From: an uncultured Verrucomicrobiota bacterium | GTDB taxonomy: Bacteria > Verrucomicrobiota > Kiritimatiellia > RFP12 > UBA3636 | Direction of reading: 5' to 3' | Assembly (NCBI GenBank): GCA_949285835.1 | Contig: CASEAR010000045.1 | Coordinates: 1-41,473 of the forward strand | DNA length: 41,473 nt | Part shown: positions 1 through 9,700 of the stretch, one piece after another | Layout: each line of letters begins with the position of its first letter | How positions within the stretch are numbered: the stretch's first letter is position 1 | The notes under the pieces: generated by a model | What the model saw: only the letters and a program-made list of their open reading frames with translations | Told to the model about the DNA's origin: nothing | The model's database searches: none | Translations under genes and position numbers: made by a program

Positions 1-150
1 GTGATCGAAAACTTCAATCGCCTCACACGCCGCTTCTATCCCAAAGACACCGACTTCTACAAGGTGACAGACGAAGAAATCGCCCACCTGCAGCACCTTC
101 TCACAAACTACCCACGTCCATCGTTCCTCAACAAGAAAGCCAGCGCATGA
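1..150 (+). pseudogene. IS30-family transposase, C-terminal fragment cut by the window edge
   Basis: The frame is open from base 1 and ends at TGA 148-150. It encodes 49 residues beginning VIENFNRLTRRFYPKDTDF and ending PRPSFLNKKASA. The N-R-L-x-R-x-(F/Y)-P-K-x-T-D-F stretch is the conserved end of the DDE catalytic domain of IS30 transposases, just after the catalytic glutamate. The fragment is followed 27 bp later by a sequence matching, as an inverted repeat, a segment upstream of the transposase start at the right end of the window. The rest of the gene lies outside, so it is cut off rather than shown to be broken. The family call is from motif memory. Confidence 0.85.
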
Positions 151-177
151 AAATCTTCTCCATCCTACCACCCTCCC

Positions 178-201
178 TGCGGCATTTTACTTGCATTTCT
201 C
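178..201 (+). repeat. IS30 right terminal inverted repeat (IRR)
   Basis: The reverse complement of these 24 bases matches 41153-41176 at 19 of 24 positions, counted by eye. The shared core is TGCAAnTnAAATGnCGCA. It sits 27 bp after the transposase stop, where the IS30 right end is expected. The outer edge of the element is therefore near 201. The exact tip is uncertain by a few bases because the 2-3 bp target duplication typical of IS30 cannot be verified from one junction. Confidence 0.7.
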
Positions 202-546
202 AAAAGTAATCCGGAATACCACAGAAGAGTCCAATTGGCAACGGAACACCCGGTTGAGGGCAAAAAAAGAATGGTCAGTTTCTTTCTTCCGTCCCCGGAG
301 CGGGATCCCGGTGAAAATGAAAGAGATATCACGCCTCCATTATGGTCAGGCAGAAACAAACAAAAGAAAGGCAGCCCCAAAAGCAGAAAGCATGGCACAT
401 GCCGCGCCGCATCGAAACAACCGATTTTCGCCCAACGTAAGGAACGAAACTGCTGGACTCTCCAATAGCACGCCGCGTGATTGCACGCCACACGAAAACA
501 CAGCAGCACAGTGCCGTTAGCACCGCCACCAGAATGCACAGCTCTG
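202..546. other. Region between the IS30 end and the HAD hydrolase gene
   Basis: There is no recognisable gene on the + strand. The - strand holds one plausible small ORF (329-550, listed separately). A GC-rich palindromic stretch (CGGGATCCCG inside 297-312) and an A/T-rich arm pair with a - strand T run near 264-290 could form a weak terminator for the long - strand operon, but no clean stem with an adjacent U tract is visible. Confidence 0.4.
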
Positions 547-550
547 TCAC
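329..550 (-). CDS. Possible small two-helix membrane protein (73 aa)
   Basis: A GTG start overlaps the TGA of the HAD hydrolase gene by four bases (GTGA), a common arrangement for coupled genes. The product begins MTELCILVAVLTALCCCVFVWRA, a convincing hydrophobic helix followed by basic residues. A second hydrophobic, cysteine-rich stretch (HAFCFWGCLSFVCFCLTI) lies near the C-terminus. It would be a small inner-membrane protein of unknown function at the distal end of the nine-gene operon. No strong Shine-Dalgarno is seen, and nothing is recognised by homology. It could be a chance ORF, so confidence is modest. Confidence 0.35.
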   Translation of the reverse strand: MTELCILVAVLTALCCCVFVWRAITRRAIGESSSFVPYVGRKSVVSMRRGMCHAFCFWGCLSFVCFCLTIMEA

Positions 551-1356
551 ACAAATCCGAACCGGAGCGACAAGTCAACGTAATCGCGGCAAACCATGGT
601 AGGAACCGGAGAATCCTTTTTCTTCGGCTTTATCGAATCCAAATCGACATAAACACCGGTAAGAAGCAGGGCCGAACGAAGCCCTGCATTATTGGCTGCA
701 GCGATATCTGTCGACGGACAGTCTCCTACAACCAAAGTCTCATCAGGCTTTGCGCCAAGCCGCGATATCAGTATATCAAACAGCCAGCGCTCAGGTTTGC
801 CGATCACTACCGGTTCCTTTTCGGACGCAGCTGTGACCGCGGCGACTATCGACCCCGTCCCGGGAACTACACCGTCCTTAAGTTTAAGTACGCTGTCAGT
901 ATTCGTCGCGATATACGCGGCGCCGCCTCTTATCAGAGATGAAGCTTTTGAAAGTTTCTCGTAATTAAAATACCGGTCCAGTCCGACCACAACGCAGTCC
1001 GGCCTGCAGTCATCAAGCCGGATTCCTTTTTCGGAAAAAGCGTCATACAGCCCGCTTTCGCCGACAAGAAACGCGCTTCTGCCGTTTCCGACATACTCAG
1101 CCGCGGCAACCGCACTGGTAATTATATCCGAATCATGACAAGCCACACCGTAGGAACGGAGCTGTGCGGCGACATCGCCGACTGGTCTGTTCGCCCTGTT
1201 TGTGGCGAAGGCCACGGCAATACCATGCGACCTGCAGTCGTTGATAAACCTGCCGGCTCCCGGAATCTCATAATCCCCGGCGTAAACTGTACCATCCAGA
1301 TCGAAAATCACTAATCCGGGAAGTACAAAATCATCTGTGCCCGGCGAAAAGCTCAT
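547..1356 (-). CDS. HAD-IIA family (NagD-like) sugar-phosphate/nucleotide phosphatase
   Basis: The product is 269 aa, normal for the NagD/AraL/PGP group of HAD phosphatases with a C2 cap. Visible motifs are DLDGTVY near residue 20 (nucleophile Asp and acid/base Asp), ATN near 50 (motif II), GKP near 190 (motif III Lys, as in HAD-IIA), and VGDCPSTDI near 213 (motif IV acidic residues, Mg2+ binding). It should be a cytosolic phosphomonoesterase. Substrates in the family are varied and cannot be assigned here. The ATG overlaps the TAA of the upstream YqhD-like gene by one base (TAATG), which argues for translational coupling and co-transcription. It may serve to clear phosphorylated or toxic metabolites in the same pathway as the dehydrogenase; that link is inference. 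Confidence 0.88.
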   Translation of the reverse strand: MSFSPGTDDFVLPGLVIFDLDGTVYAGDYEIPGAGRFINDCRSHGIAVAFATNRANRPVGDVAAQLRSYGVACHDSDIITSAVAAAEYVGNGRSAFLVGESGLYDAFSEKGIRLDDCRPDCVVVGLDRYFNYEKLSKASSLIRGGAAYIATNTDSVLKLKDGVVPGTGSIVAAVTAASEKEPVVIGKPERWLFDILISRLGAKPDETLVVGDCPSTDIAAANNAGLRSALLLTGVYVDLDSIKPKKKDSPVPTMVCRDYVDLSLRFGFV

Positions 1357-2519
1357 TACAGCGGCGGAGTCAACAGTATTTCACGCACGGCATCCGCATC
1401 AATGTCTCCATCCTCCCCGCACGACGCCCCACGCTCACGGAACCTGTTCGAAATCTTGTCAGACGCTTCACGCGCATCGATACCGTAAGCGGAAAGCTCA
1501 GTGGGCATGCCGATGGAATTGAAAAACGCTGCCGTTTCAGATATCGCCGTCTCGGCGGCAGCGGAGTCATCGCCCGCCGCCCCCCAGACCTCACGGGCCA
1601 AAACGGCGAGTTTCACCTTCTTGGACTCGAATTTATGCTTCCACAGCCTCGGCAGGACTATTGCGAGAGACATGGCATGGTCAATACCATAAAACGCCGT
1701 AAGTTCGTGCCCGACAGCATGTGTGGACCAATCCTGCACCACCCCTTGCGCAATCCACGTATTCAACCCCAGAGTGGCACACCAGAAAAGATTTGCCCTC
1801 ACATTGTAATCATTCGGATGCGCAAGCACTTTCGGAGCCTCTGCAACAAGCGTTCTGATAATGGCGATAGCTGAAAGATCCTGTGCGGGAGTGTTCACTT
1901 CCCGTGTCGCAAACTGCTCCATGACATGCACATACGTATCAACGATGCCGTTCACTGTCTGACGCCGCGGCAAACCAAAGGTAACCGTGGGATCGACGAC
2001 AGAAAACACAGGACAAATGAGTTCCGAGGAAAATGCAAGTTTTTCTGATGTCGATATGCGTGAAATCACCGCATTGCCGTTCATCTCCGAACCTGTGGCC
2101 GGAAGCGTAATCACGTCACCGACTGGTATGGCCTTCTTTACAACGGCTCTGCCCGTAAGAAAATCCCACGGATCCGCGCCGTCGTAACAAAGCGCTGCCG
2201 CAATGAACTTGGACGCGTCCAAAACGGAACCGCCCCCCACGGAAAGAATAAAACCGGCGTTTTCTGCTCTTGCCTTCTCAACCGCTTTCATGCACGTCTC
2301 GTACTTGGGATTCGGCTCTATTCCACCGAATTCTGAATACTCGATCCCTCTGGCAGAAAGCGACGCAACAACCTGATCGTAAACGCCGTTATTTCTGATT
2401 GAACCCCCTCCGTACGTCATAAGCACACGGACTCCGGACGGGATAAGAGAGCCGACACGCGATATTGATCCCGATCCGAATACATATCTGGTTGGAGTGT
2501 ATAATTCAAAATTATTCAT
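1356..2519 (-). CDS. yqhD: YqhD-type NADPH-dependent iron-containing alcohol/aldehyde dehydrogenase
   Basis: The 387 aa product resembles E. coli YqhD along its whole length as I remember it: the N-terminus MNNFELYTPTR, GGGS near residues 37-40, GGIEPNP and VGGGSVLDASKFIAAA. The metal ligands fall at D194, H198, H267 and H281, the same numbering as E. coli YqhD. The enzyme reduces short-chain aldehydes, including reactive ones such as methylglyoxal or glyoxal, with NADPH in the cytosol. A strong AGGAGG lies 7 bases before the ATG. It follows the M16 peptidase gene by 27 bp and overlaps the HAD phosphatase gene by 1 bp. Its place behind transporter genes is unusual and suggests a detoxification or redox role in the operon. 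Confidence 0.92.
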   Translation of the reverse strand: MNNFELYTPTRYVFGSGSISRVGSLIPSGVRVLMTYGGGSIRNNGVYDQVVASLSARGIEYSEFGGIEPNPKYETCMKAVEKARAENAGFILSVGGGSVLDASKFIAAALCYDGADPWDFLTGRAVVKKAIPVGDVITLPATGSEMNGNAVISRISTSEKLAFSSELICPVFSVVDPTVTFGLPRRQTVNGIVDTYVHVMEQFATREVNTPAQDLSAIAIIRTLVAEAPKVLAHPNDYNVRANLFWCATLGLNTWIAQGVVQDWSTHAVGHELTAFYGIDHAMSLAIVLPRLWKHKFESKKVKLAVLAREVWGAAGDDSAAAETAISETAAFFNSIGMPTELSAYGIDAREASDKISNRFRERGASCGEDGDIDADAVREILLTPPL

Positions 2520-2546
2520 AGTTTTCCTCCTGAAATTTATCTCCGG

Positions 2547-3839
2547 CTACTGTCCGAGCCCACTTACAAAAGCCTCCAGATGATTTTCCGGCGTCAGAGT
2601 GCATTTCTCCGGCATAACAATTGACAGAGCGGCGTTTTCCCGTTTAAAAACATCATGCGCAGCCGACATCACGTCGTCGCACGTTACGCCGGCAAGTCCG
2701 TCAACGTACTCCTCCGGGGATAAGTATTTTCCGTCGAAGAACTGCTTGCCAATCCATTTCATCTGACTGTACGTACCCTCAAGGCCGATTTTTAAAGCAC
2801 CAGACAGATATCTCTTGGCACGAGCCAACTCAACCGGGCTAACTCCCTGCTCAAGAAGCTTCCGGCACTCTATCCCGCAGTGACGCAGCCCCCTCACCCC
2901 GCGATCCTTGTCAAACCCGGCCGAAATTGCAACGAAACCGGTCTCCTTCAAAACAACGGCAAACGAAGACACTGAATAGGCCAGACCCCGCCTCTCCCTG
3001 ACGCTCTGAAACAATCTTGAACTCATGTTCCCGCCGAGGATCAGGTTCAGAACCCGTAAAGCATGCATCCGCTTGTCACAGCGCCCTATCTGTACCCGGA
3101 AGCCCGCCACTGCATTAATCTGCTCTATATCCCTGATGTCCGCGGAAAGTCTTTTTACCGGAGACTCCCCATTGAAACTCCTGAAATCGGCAAGACCACC
3201 TCGCCGAGATGCGGAGAATAAAGTATCCGCCTTCCTTACCAGATAATCATGCGACAAATTTCCCACTGCCACCACAGCAGTATTCCCCGGGGTGTAAAAT
3301 CGTGAATGATACTCCAAAAGCGATGCCCCGGATGCCGCACCCAGAGACTGCTCAGTACCGATAATGGAACGTCCCAGCGGATGTTCCGGCCACATGCACT
3401 CCTGAAACATCTCATCGGCTTTCGAGGAAGGATCGTCGTCGTACGATTTCATTTCTTCCAGAATAACCAGCCGCTCACGCTCAGTGTCACGCTCGGAAAT
3501 CAGCGGCTGGGTGTAAATGTCTCCAATAACGTCAAGGGCGTACCGGAACCCGTCACTTGGAATCACCACGTAATAAAACGTACTGTCCACACCTGTCGCA
3601 GCGTTCATATTGCCGCCGCGGCTCTCCACCGCCCTCGAAACCGCCGCTGCGCTTCTCCTGCGGGTGCCCTTGAAAAGCATGTGTTCCAGAAAATGCGAAT
3701 AACCGCTCTCTTCCGCAGACTCGTACCTGCTGCCGACTCCTGCAAAAAAACCAAGAGCCACGCTTTCAACGTCAGTTCTGGCGACAGTTATCACTGAGCA
3801 CCCGCTGTCTGTGTCTGTCCTTCTAATACTGTCAAGCAT
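2547..3839 (-). CDS. M16 family zinc metallopeptidase (pitrilysin/processing-peptidase type)
   Basis: The product is 430 aa from the ATG at 3839. The inverted zinc motif HFLEH (HxxEH) is clear, followed about 75 residues later by the third ligand region (ILEEMKSYDDDP). The N-terminal GVGSRYE and the second half (GGNMSSRLFQSVRERRGLAYSVSS) are typical of bacterial single-chain M16B peptidases, which cleave small unfolded peptides in a closing chamber. No signal peptide is visible, so the cytosol is likely. The frame stays open upstream to 3983 but would then overlap the ABC ATPase gene. ATG 3839 gives the family's usual length; ATG 3863 is an alternative. M16B enzymes often come in pairs, and only one is present here. 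The context suggests peptide turnover linked to the adjacent ABC/OPT-like proteins. Confidence 0.9.
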   Translation of the reverse strand: MLDSIRRTDTDSGCSVITVARTDVESVALGFFAGVGSRYESAEESGYSHFLEHMLFKGTRRRSAAAVSRAVESRGGNMNAATGVDSTFYYVVIPSDGFRYALDVIGDIYTQPLISERDTERERLVILEEMKSYDDDPSSKADEMFQECMWPEHPLGRSIIGTEQSLGAASGASLLEYHSRFYTPGNTAVVAVGNLSHDYLVRKADTLFSASRRGGLADFRSFNGESPVKRLSADIRDIEQINAVAGFRVQIGRCDKRMHALRVLNLILGGNMSSRLFQSVRERRGLAYSVSSFAVVLKETGFVAISAGFDKDRGVRGLRHCGIECRKLLEQGVSPVELARAKRYLSGALKIGLEGTYSQMKWIGKQFFDGKYLSPEEYVDGLAGVTCDDVMSAAHDVFKRENAALSIVMPEKCTLTPENHLEAFVSGLGQ

Positions 3840-3904
3840 ACCCGTCCGTCCACCGTTCTGCATAGCCGAAGATATAATCGCCACATCGTGCAAAACAGGC
3901 AACC

Positions 3905-4672
3905 TCACAGATGGATCGCACCGACATTGATGTTCATATCGGAGGTATTCTCCACGCGATCCACACGGCCGCCCTTTATCCACACGATTCGGTCGGACGC
4001 CGCAAGCATTTTGTGATCATGAGTAGCGGTGATCACCGTGACTCCGGACTTTTTTACCAGTTCCGAGAGCAGCTCAATAATTTCTTCGCCCGTCTTCTGG
4101 TCGAGGTTCGCCGTCGGCTCGTCTGCAAGTATGATGGCAGGGTCGTTTGCGAGCGCTCTGGCGATCGCCACACGCTGCTGCTGTCCGCCGGACATCTCTC
4201 CTGGCGTATGATTAAGTCTGTGCCCGAGTCCGACCATTTCAAGGACTTCCCTGGCCCGCTTCTCCGCGCTTGCGTCATCAACACCAAGAAATGTCATTGG
4301 AAGCATAACGTTCCCCAACCCCGTAAGCCATGGAATCAGATTATATGACTGAAAAACGTACCCGATATGCTTGCACCTGAAATAAGACAATTCTCTCGAA
4401 CTCAGTTTCGGCAGAGAAACCCCTCCAACCTTGACTTCGCCATCCGTAGGCCGATCCAACGCACCCACCATGTTGAAAAGTGTGGTTTTTCCGGAACCTG
4501 ACGGCCCCATGATAGAAAGGTATTCCTCTCTGTAAACGTCTATGTTTATGTTGCGCAAGGCATAAACCTTCTCGTCTCCCTTTACGAATACCTTATTCAC
4601 CCCGCGAACCGAAACCAGGACTTCCTTCCCGGCCGGAGGAGGCGGGGGCATGTAATTTTTTTCTTCAGACAT
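3905..4672 (-). CDS. ABC transporter ATP-binding protein, MacB/LolD type (second ABC ATPase of the operon)
   Basis: About 255 aa. It has Walker A GPSGSGKT, a Q-loop in VFQSYNLIP, signature MSGGQQQRVAIARAL, Walker B IILADEPTANLD and a switch histidine in TATHDH. This is the LolD/MacB/FtsE subclass that pairs with FtsX-type permeases and drives extracytoplasmic work rather than import. An N-terminal run of prolines (PPPPP) is unusual. I chose ATG 4672 because GAGGGTGG sits 6 bases upstream; a GTG at 4681 is an alternative. It lies directly after an OPT-like protein gene and has no permease beside it, so its partner is probably one of the two FtsX-like proteins upstream. The paralogue at 11666-12436 shares the same architecture. 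Confidence 0.93.
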   Translation of the reverse strand: MSEEKNYMPPPPPAGKEVLVSVRGVNKVFVKGDEKVYALRNINIDVYREEYLSIMGPSGSGKTTLFNMVGALDRPTDGEVKVGGVSLPKLSSRELSYFRCKHIGYVFQSYNLIPWLTGLGNVMLPMTFLGVDDASAEKRAREVLEMVGLGHRLNHTPGEMSGGQQQRVAIARALANDPAIILADEPTANLDQKTGEEIIELLSELVKKSGVTVITATHDHKMLAASDRIVWIKGGRVDRVENTSDMNINVGAIHL

Positions 4673-4698
4673 ATCTGCCACCCTCGAAAAAATTCACT

Positions 4699-6702
4699 CT
4701 AGTAGGCAACTGTACTTATCGCCTTAAGAAGGAAAACGACACCAACAGAAAGTATGGAAACAAGCCCGGTGCCGACAAAAAAGCCGGAAGAAACAACCGG
4801 TATCATTTTGCGCCACTCACGACCGAACTTCCGTTCAAAATAGTAACGGCCGATCAGTGCCCCGATAAAATTGGGGACAACTGTATGGGGCATGGTCTGG
4901 CCAAGGCCGCGGACAACGCCGAAGAACAGCATTGTCGGGGCTCCAAACCATCCCAGAACTCCCATAAGAACTAGCGCGGAAGAAAGACCAGAGAAAAATC
5001 TGCCGAATCCTAGGGCCTCTTTGAACTGGGAATACTCACCAAGTGTGGAAGAGTAAAGAAGGCACGCGTTCTTTGCATTCAGATCCCATATCTCCATCGT
5101 GTACGGATAAACCGCCGATGGAATCTCGGCAAGGCTCCATATAAAACTTGAGAAAAAGATTGTCGATATGATTATAACCGGAAACAGGAAAAACTGCGCC
5201 TTCCAGATAGAACCGAACTTGCACCCCAGCAGTTCCGCCTGTTTATAGCTCACAACCTGTACCCCGTAATTCGACATGGGAACAGGCAGAAACCATATCT
5301 TCACGCCTGTATACCCGGATATTATGAATGCGAGTTCCTTGATAAACGGGATCTCTATAACCTGTCCCGCCAACCCTTCCAAACGCGCGGTAACGTAGGA
5401 AATAAGCGGCGTATAAAGGAATCCGAAGAAGAACAGCACGATCATCACTCCCGGGTGCCAGTCAATAAGCCATCCGCACAGCAGAATGTATGAGGAGCAT
5501 GTAACGGCATACGTCGCAAAAACCAACGGAGTCGGCACATGCCCCCGACGTTTGGAAAGCTCCATGATATGTTCCTTGGTTTTTGTCCCCTCCGGAGTCT
5601 TTCTGCCTCGCAAGATCGTCGAAATGGCAACACCGATTCCGTACAGCGCTATTGCCAGAGAAACTCCGATCTGAAAACTGAAGTAGAAATCAACGTTATT
5701 TGCAAAGAGCGTGAGGACCGTCGTGTCTCCCTTTTCCCAAGTCGGCATCATTCCGAAATGGAAAAGTATCGGGTTCATGACAAACGTGAAAATCAGTCCA
5801 ATAAAAGAACCGAGCATCGAAAAGTACGGCAGAGTCATCCCCAATATTACATTACCAAGATCAAAAGACATGCCCGTCGCCACCGCGGGAAGGAAATTCT
5901 CCGTATACGGGGTGAAATCCGCAAACGGAATTTTGAAAACCATAAGCGTTTTCCCAAAAACAGATCCAGTAATCGTCGGCAGCGCCATGTATATAAGACC
6001 GAACACCATGCCTATACCACATCCGATACAAAACATCCTCCACCGTATATTGGCTCCGGCTGTTTTCGCAGAGCCGTCCACCTGCTCCGCAACGGCAAGG
6101 ATTCCCTGTGCGCCGACAGGCGCCATGGGAAACGGCAATCTCTCAACATCTGAAGTCAGCCTGAAAAGACCGTAACCGAGTATGGCGCTGTCAAGACGCG
6201 ACATAATCTCTCGGAAAAGCATCAGGCCGATAAATGGAAGCCACGCTTTGCTCAAAAAGGTCCTTGGAAGCGAATCAAGGTTTTCCGGGGCGACCCATAT
6301 CGGAATATCGGCCGCCACTCCCGTGGAGACCGCGGCATCAGATCTCACGAGAAACTGTGTGTAAAGAGGAGTTCCCATGACTCGCTGCCCCATAACCATG
6401 CCGCTCATGTAAAACAAAATAAATAACTGCGCTCTGGTTAATTTGGCATTCGCCCTTTTTGCGACTTCCACAAAGAGTAGAACGGTCACCCACTGCGCCG
6501 CACCTCCGATCCCCGTTCCGGCGACAAGCTCCATGTAAAGAGCACCCGGAACCATGACCGCAGCCACAAACAGCGTTCCGATAAGCGACGTTATGTTGTA
6601 CCCGTTCTCGAAAGTATCAGGCACCTCAAGAAGCTGCCTGAACTCTTCGAGTTCCCTGTCGGTGGTCTTTTCCCTGCGTCTAAAAAGTTGAGATAGTTTC
6701 AT
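4699..6702 (-). CDS. Polytopic membrane protein, OPT/DUF6785-like (second copy)
   Basis: 667 aa with many hydrophobic segments and a charged cytosolic N-terminus (KLSQLFRRREKTTDRELEEF). The C-terminal part carries the pattern GLGQTMPHTVVPNFIGALIGRYYFERKFG followed by two closing helices. The layout and length match the oligopeptide-transporter-like proteins labelled DUF6784/DUF6785 in PVC bacteria (family name from memory). Function is unknown; transport of peptides or metal chelates is possible by analogy with OPT proteins. It starts 15 bp after the giant FtsX fusion gene. The second OPT-like protein in this operon (13969-16134) has a comparable plan but very different sequence, so the two may be subunits rather than recent duplicates. 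The Shine-Dalgarno is weak. Confidence 0.75.
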   Translation of the reverse strand: MKLSQLFRRREKTTDRELEEFRQLLEVPDTFENGYNITSLIGTLFVAAVMVPGALYMELVAGTGIGGAAQWVTVLLFVEVAKRANAKLTRAQLFILFYMSGMVMGQRVMGTPLYTQFLVRSDAAVSTGVAADIPIWVAPENLDSLPRTFLSKAWLPFIGLMLFREIMSRLDSAILGYGLFRLTSDVERLPFPMAPVGAQGILAVAEQVDGSAKTAGANIRWRMFCIGCGIGMVFGLIYMALPTITGSVFGKTLMVFKIPFADFTPYTENFLPAVATGMSFDLGNVILGMTLPYFSMLGSFIGLIFTFVMNPILFHFGMMPTWEKGDTTVLTLFANNVDFYFSFQIGVSLAIALYGIGVAISTILRGRKTPEGTKTKEHIMELSKRRGHVPTPLVFATYAVTCSSYILLCGWLIDWHPGVMIVLFFFGFLYTPLISYVTARLEGLAGQVIEIPFIKELAFIISGYTGVKIWFLPVPMSNYGVQVVSYKQAELLGCKFGSIWKAQFFLFPVIIISTIFFSSFIWSLAEIPSAVYPYTMEIWDLNAKNACLLYSSTLGEYSQFKEALGFGRFFSGLSSALVLMGVLGWFGAPTMLFFGVVRGLGQTMPHTVVPNFIGALIGRYYFERKFGREWRKMIPVVSSGFFVGTGLVSILSVGVVFLLKAISTVAY

Positions 6703-6717
6703 TGCTACATGTCCACG

Positions 6718-9700
6718 CTAGCATTTCAAAGATGCGTCCGAAATTGAAAGCTCTTCTCTGGTCTGCTTCCGGTAATACTCTATCGTCTCAATTGGAAGAG
6801 AACGCCAGAGAAGAAACTGTTTTCTTAGTTCATCCGCAAACGCCCTGTTGCTTCGCACCCATGACGTCGGTGTTCCCCCGACACGTCTGAGTTCAACGAC
6901 AACCTCGTCAATCCCCTTTATTTCAAACTCGTTGGAATACATCTTGAATTTCTGGAATATACCGAGATCAAACGGCGCAAGAGAGATATCTGCCTCTATT
7001 CCGAGAGCATCCTCCCCTCGGCTTCCCTTGCCGCCGGGTATCTTGAAAAGCTTGACATCCCTTGCGGCAAAACTGCCCAGCGTAGCATCGCTGTGGTTGT
7101 TAAAATGCTCTTTAATGAATGAAAGTATTCCGGCAAAATCCACCTCGGAAACAGTAAATGGGAAAACAAATTTCATCTCGTTGCCGTCAGGTTTCGGCAT
7201 GGACCACCTGCGGGCAACGCCGGGATTCGCCGACCGGCTGGCCCTGATCGCCGGAAAAATCGTAGAGAGCATCACAACCGCCATAACGATCAGAATCGTA
7301 CATACAGAAGTAAGCGATGAAAAATTCATCTCGGGCGGTGTCATTACCCCCATTCTGCCGAGAACGCTGAAAACCTTGGCAACCACCTGAGACAAGAGAT
7401 ACCCGCCCATGCCGCCAATGACGGAATAAACAGCTGACTCGGCAAAAAACAGAGCACCCACATTAGGAGGAGACAAACCAAGCGCCGAATACGTGAAGAT
7501 CTCCCTCTCACGATCAACGATCGACCCCATAAGCGAACTGAAAACTATAAGACCGCCGAGGAGCAGAGGCACGATAACGTCCGCGAACCCCGATCCTTCC
7601 ACCGCCTTCGTAAAGAACATCCTCCTCACGCCCTCTGAAGATTTCACATGCACCGTCCCCTGAAAAACCGTCGCAAGACTGCGCGCATATGTCTCCGGCT
7701 CTAACGAATCACTCTGGGGATACAGAGTCATAAAGTTGATTATGACATCCGTCGGAAACAGGTCAATAAGATCAGACATGCGCGTAATAGCAATCATTTC
7801 CGAAGAAAACCACTCAAAGCTCCCGGAGGGGATGTCCTCAAGTGTGGTCTGCGCGGCCGCACCGGTTGCTGAGCTTCCGGAACTTCGCATTGTCGCCTGA
7901 AAATCCGGCAGAAGAACACGCATGTCGTCCAGCGTCGAAATTCCCTGAAGAGCTCTGGCGTCAAAAATGCCTTTGTAGACAAAAGAAACGCCGTTCATAC
8001 GAATTTCATCCCCGACGTTAACTTCCAGATTCTTGGCGATAATTTCCGGAAGGTACATCGGATGCGTACCTTCCTCCACTTCATCCGAGAAGCCTGGAAT
8101 AACGCTTCGGAACTGCGCTGAATAATCAAACTCTCCCGGATCAAGCCCCATTACGGCGCTCAATTCGACGGAATTTCCATTTCTCGGACAATAAATAATC
8201 CTCTCTGCAGTCAACGGAGTGGCCCCGACGTCATTGCCTCTGGTAAGATCGCGGAATAGTCCGCCGCGCCTGAAAACGTGAAAATTGTCCGAATACAGAT
8301 CCTCTATGGACTCGACAAGGGTTCTGTCTATTCTCAGAAGAGACAGCCTGTGGAGTTCGATGCGGTTCTCCCCCTGTCCGCGGCCGAGATACGACTCAAC
8401 CACTCCCTGCTGCGAAGTAAACGACGCAAAAACCAGAATTGTAAACGTGAGAAGAACGACGGTCGTGCAGGTAAGGAAGGTTTTCAGAGGCCTGTTACGC
8501 ATCCCGGCAATACCAATGAGCACAGCGGAAAGCATTGTTGAATTGTCGTTCTCCATTCCGTGCACCGTCGAAGCCAGTCCCTGTATGGCTTTGATCTCCA
8601 TTTTTATCTTGCCCATCATGATGGCCGCCGTGACCACCGACAGCAAAATTATGACAAAAGCGAGGAAGATGACTACTGGAGCGGATGCAAGGGCAAACGC
8701 AGGATGCGTGAAGTAGAGGATGCCGAAGGTGGCGATAAAAAATCCGCAAAAGCCCAGTATCTGCTTATAAATCGAGGTAAATCCGAAGATAAGGCGTTCC
8801 ATGGCGAACGCAAACGGTATGTTAAGAAGGAGAAGAAGCACAACCGCCTGCACAAGATCCTCCGTCACGCCGCGCAGCGGGCGGTATACACGCCCCTCTA
8901 TGCAGGTGGCAAAAACCTGATGAGCACGGGCCAGCGACCACTCTTTTCGCGCCGAAAGCTCCTTTGCCTCCTCTATGTGATCCTTGGCATCAGCATGGAG
9001 ACGCTCCAAATCGTCGCAGACTATATTGCGCTCGCGCAGCACGCGAAGGCGGATTTCGTTAAGTACATGGACATCATTCGCGCCTTGAGCTATGCCATCA
9101 AAACTTAGCATATCTGACGACTCCAGCGGCACACCCTCTCCCATAGCCGCCTTGAGCATCTCAGACGGAGAAGCGTCCTCAAGCAATTTCGAACCGAGTA
9201 TCATCTCTCCGTTCGAGCCAATCCTCTTAATCGGATCCGGGCGATCCGCGAAGAATTCCGATTTTTTATTAGTCTCAAGACCATAGCTGCCGCAAGTCTT
9301 ATGTATCGCGTCCTTGGATGCGATCATAATTTTCGGCTCATACATATCCCCGCCTATTGGATCGGGCGGATAACCATTGCTGAAGGAAATCCCACCATAC
9401 GCGTAGAACATATGTATGGGTGTGGCAACGATGCCCGCAGAATCTGTCCCTACGGAAATTCGCTCAAACGCGCCATTCTCATCGTAGCCGATGCCGATTG
9501 TGTTTGCCGTCTGAGTAGAAACCGCTGTATTCCTCGAAACATACGGCATATAAACGAACCCATTCGCCAGAATACGGGAACGCGGCATATGGCTCATTCC
9601 GCAGACAGGATCCGCCATTTTGATGCCGGTGAACTGAAGAATTGAATTGTCCGGCAGCCCCTCGTTGTCGGTAGACCCATGTGCGTAATTCTGGAAGTTA

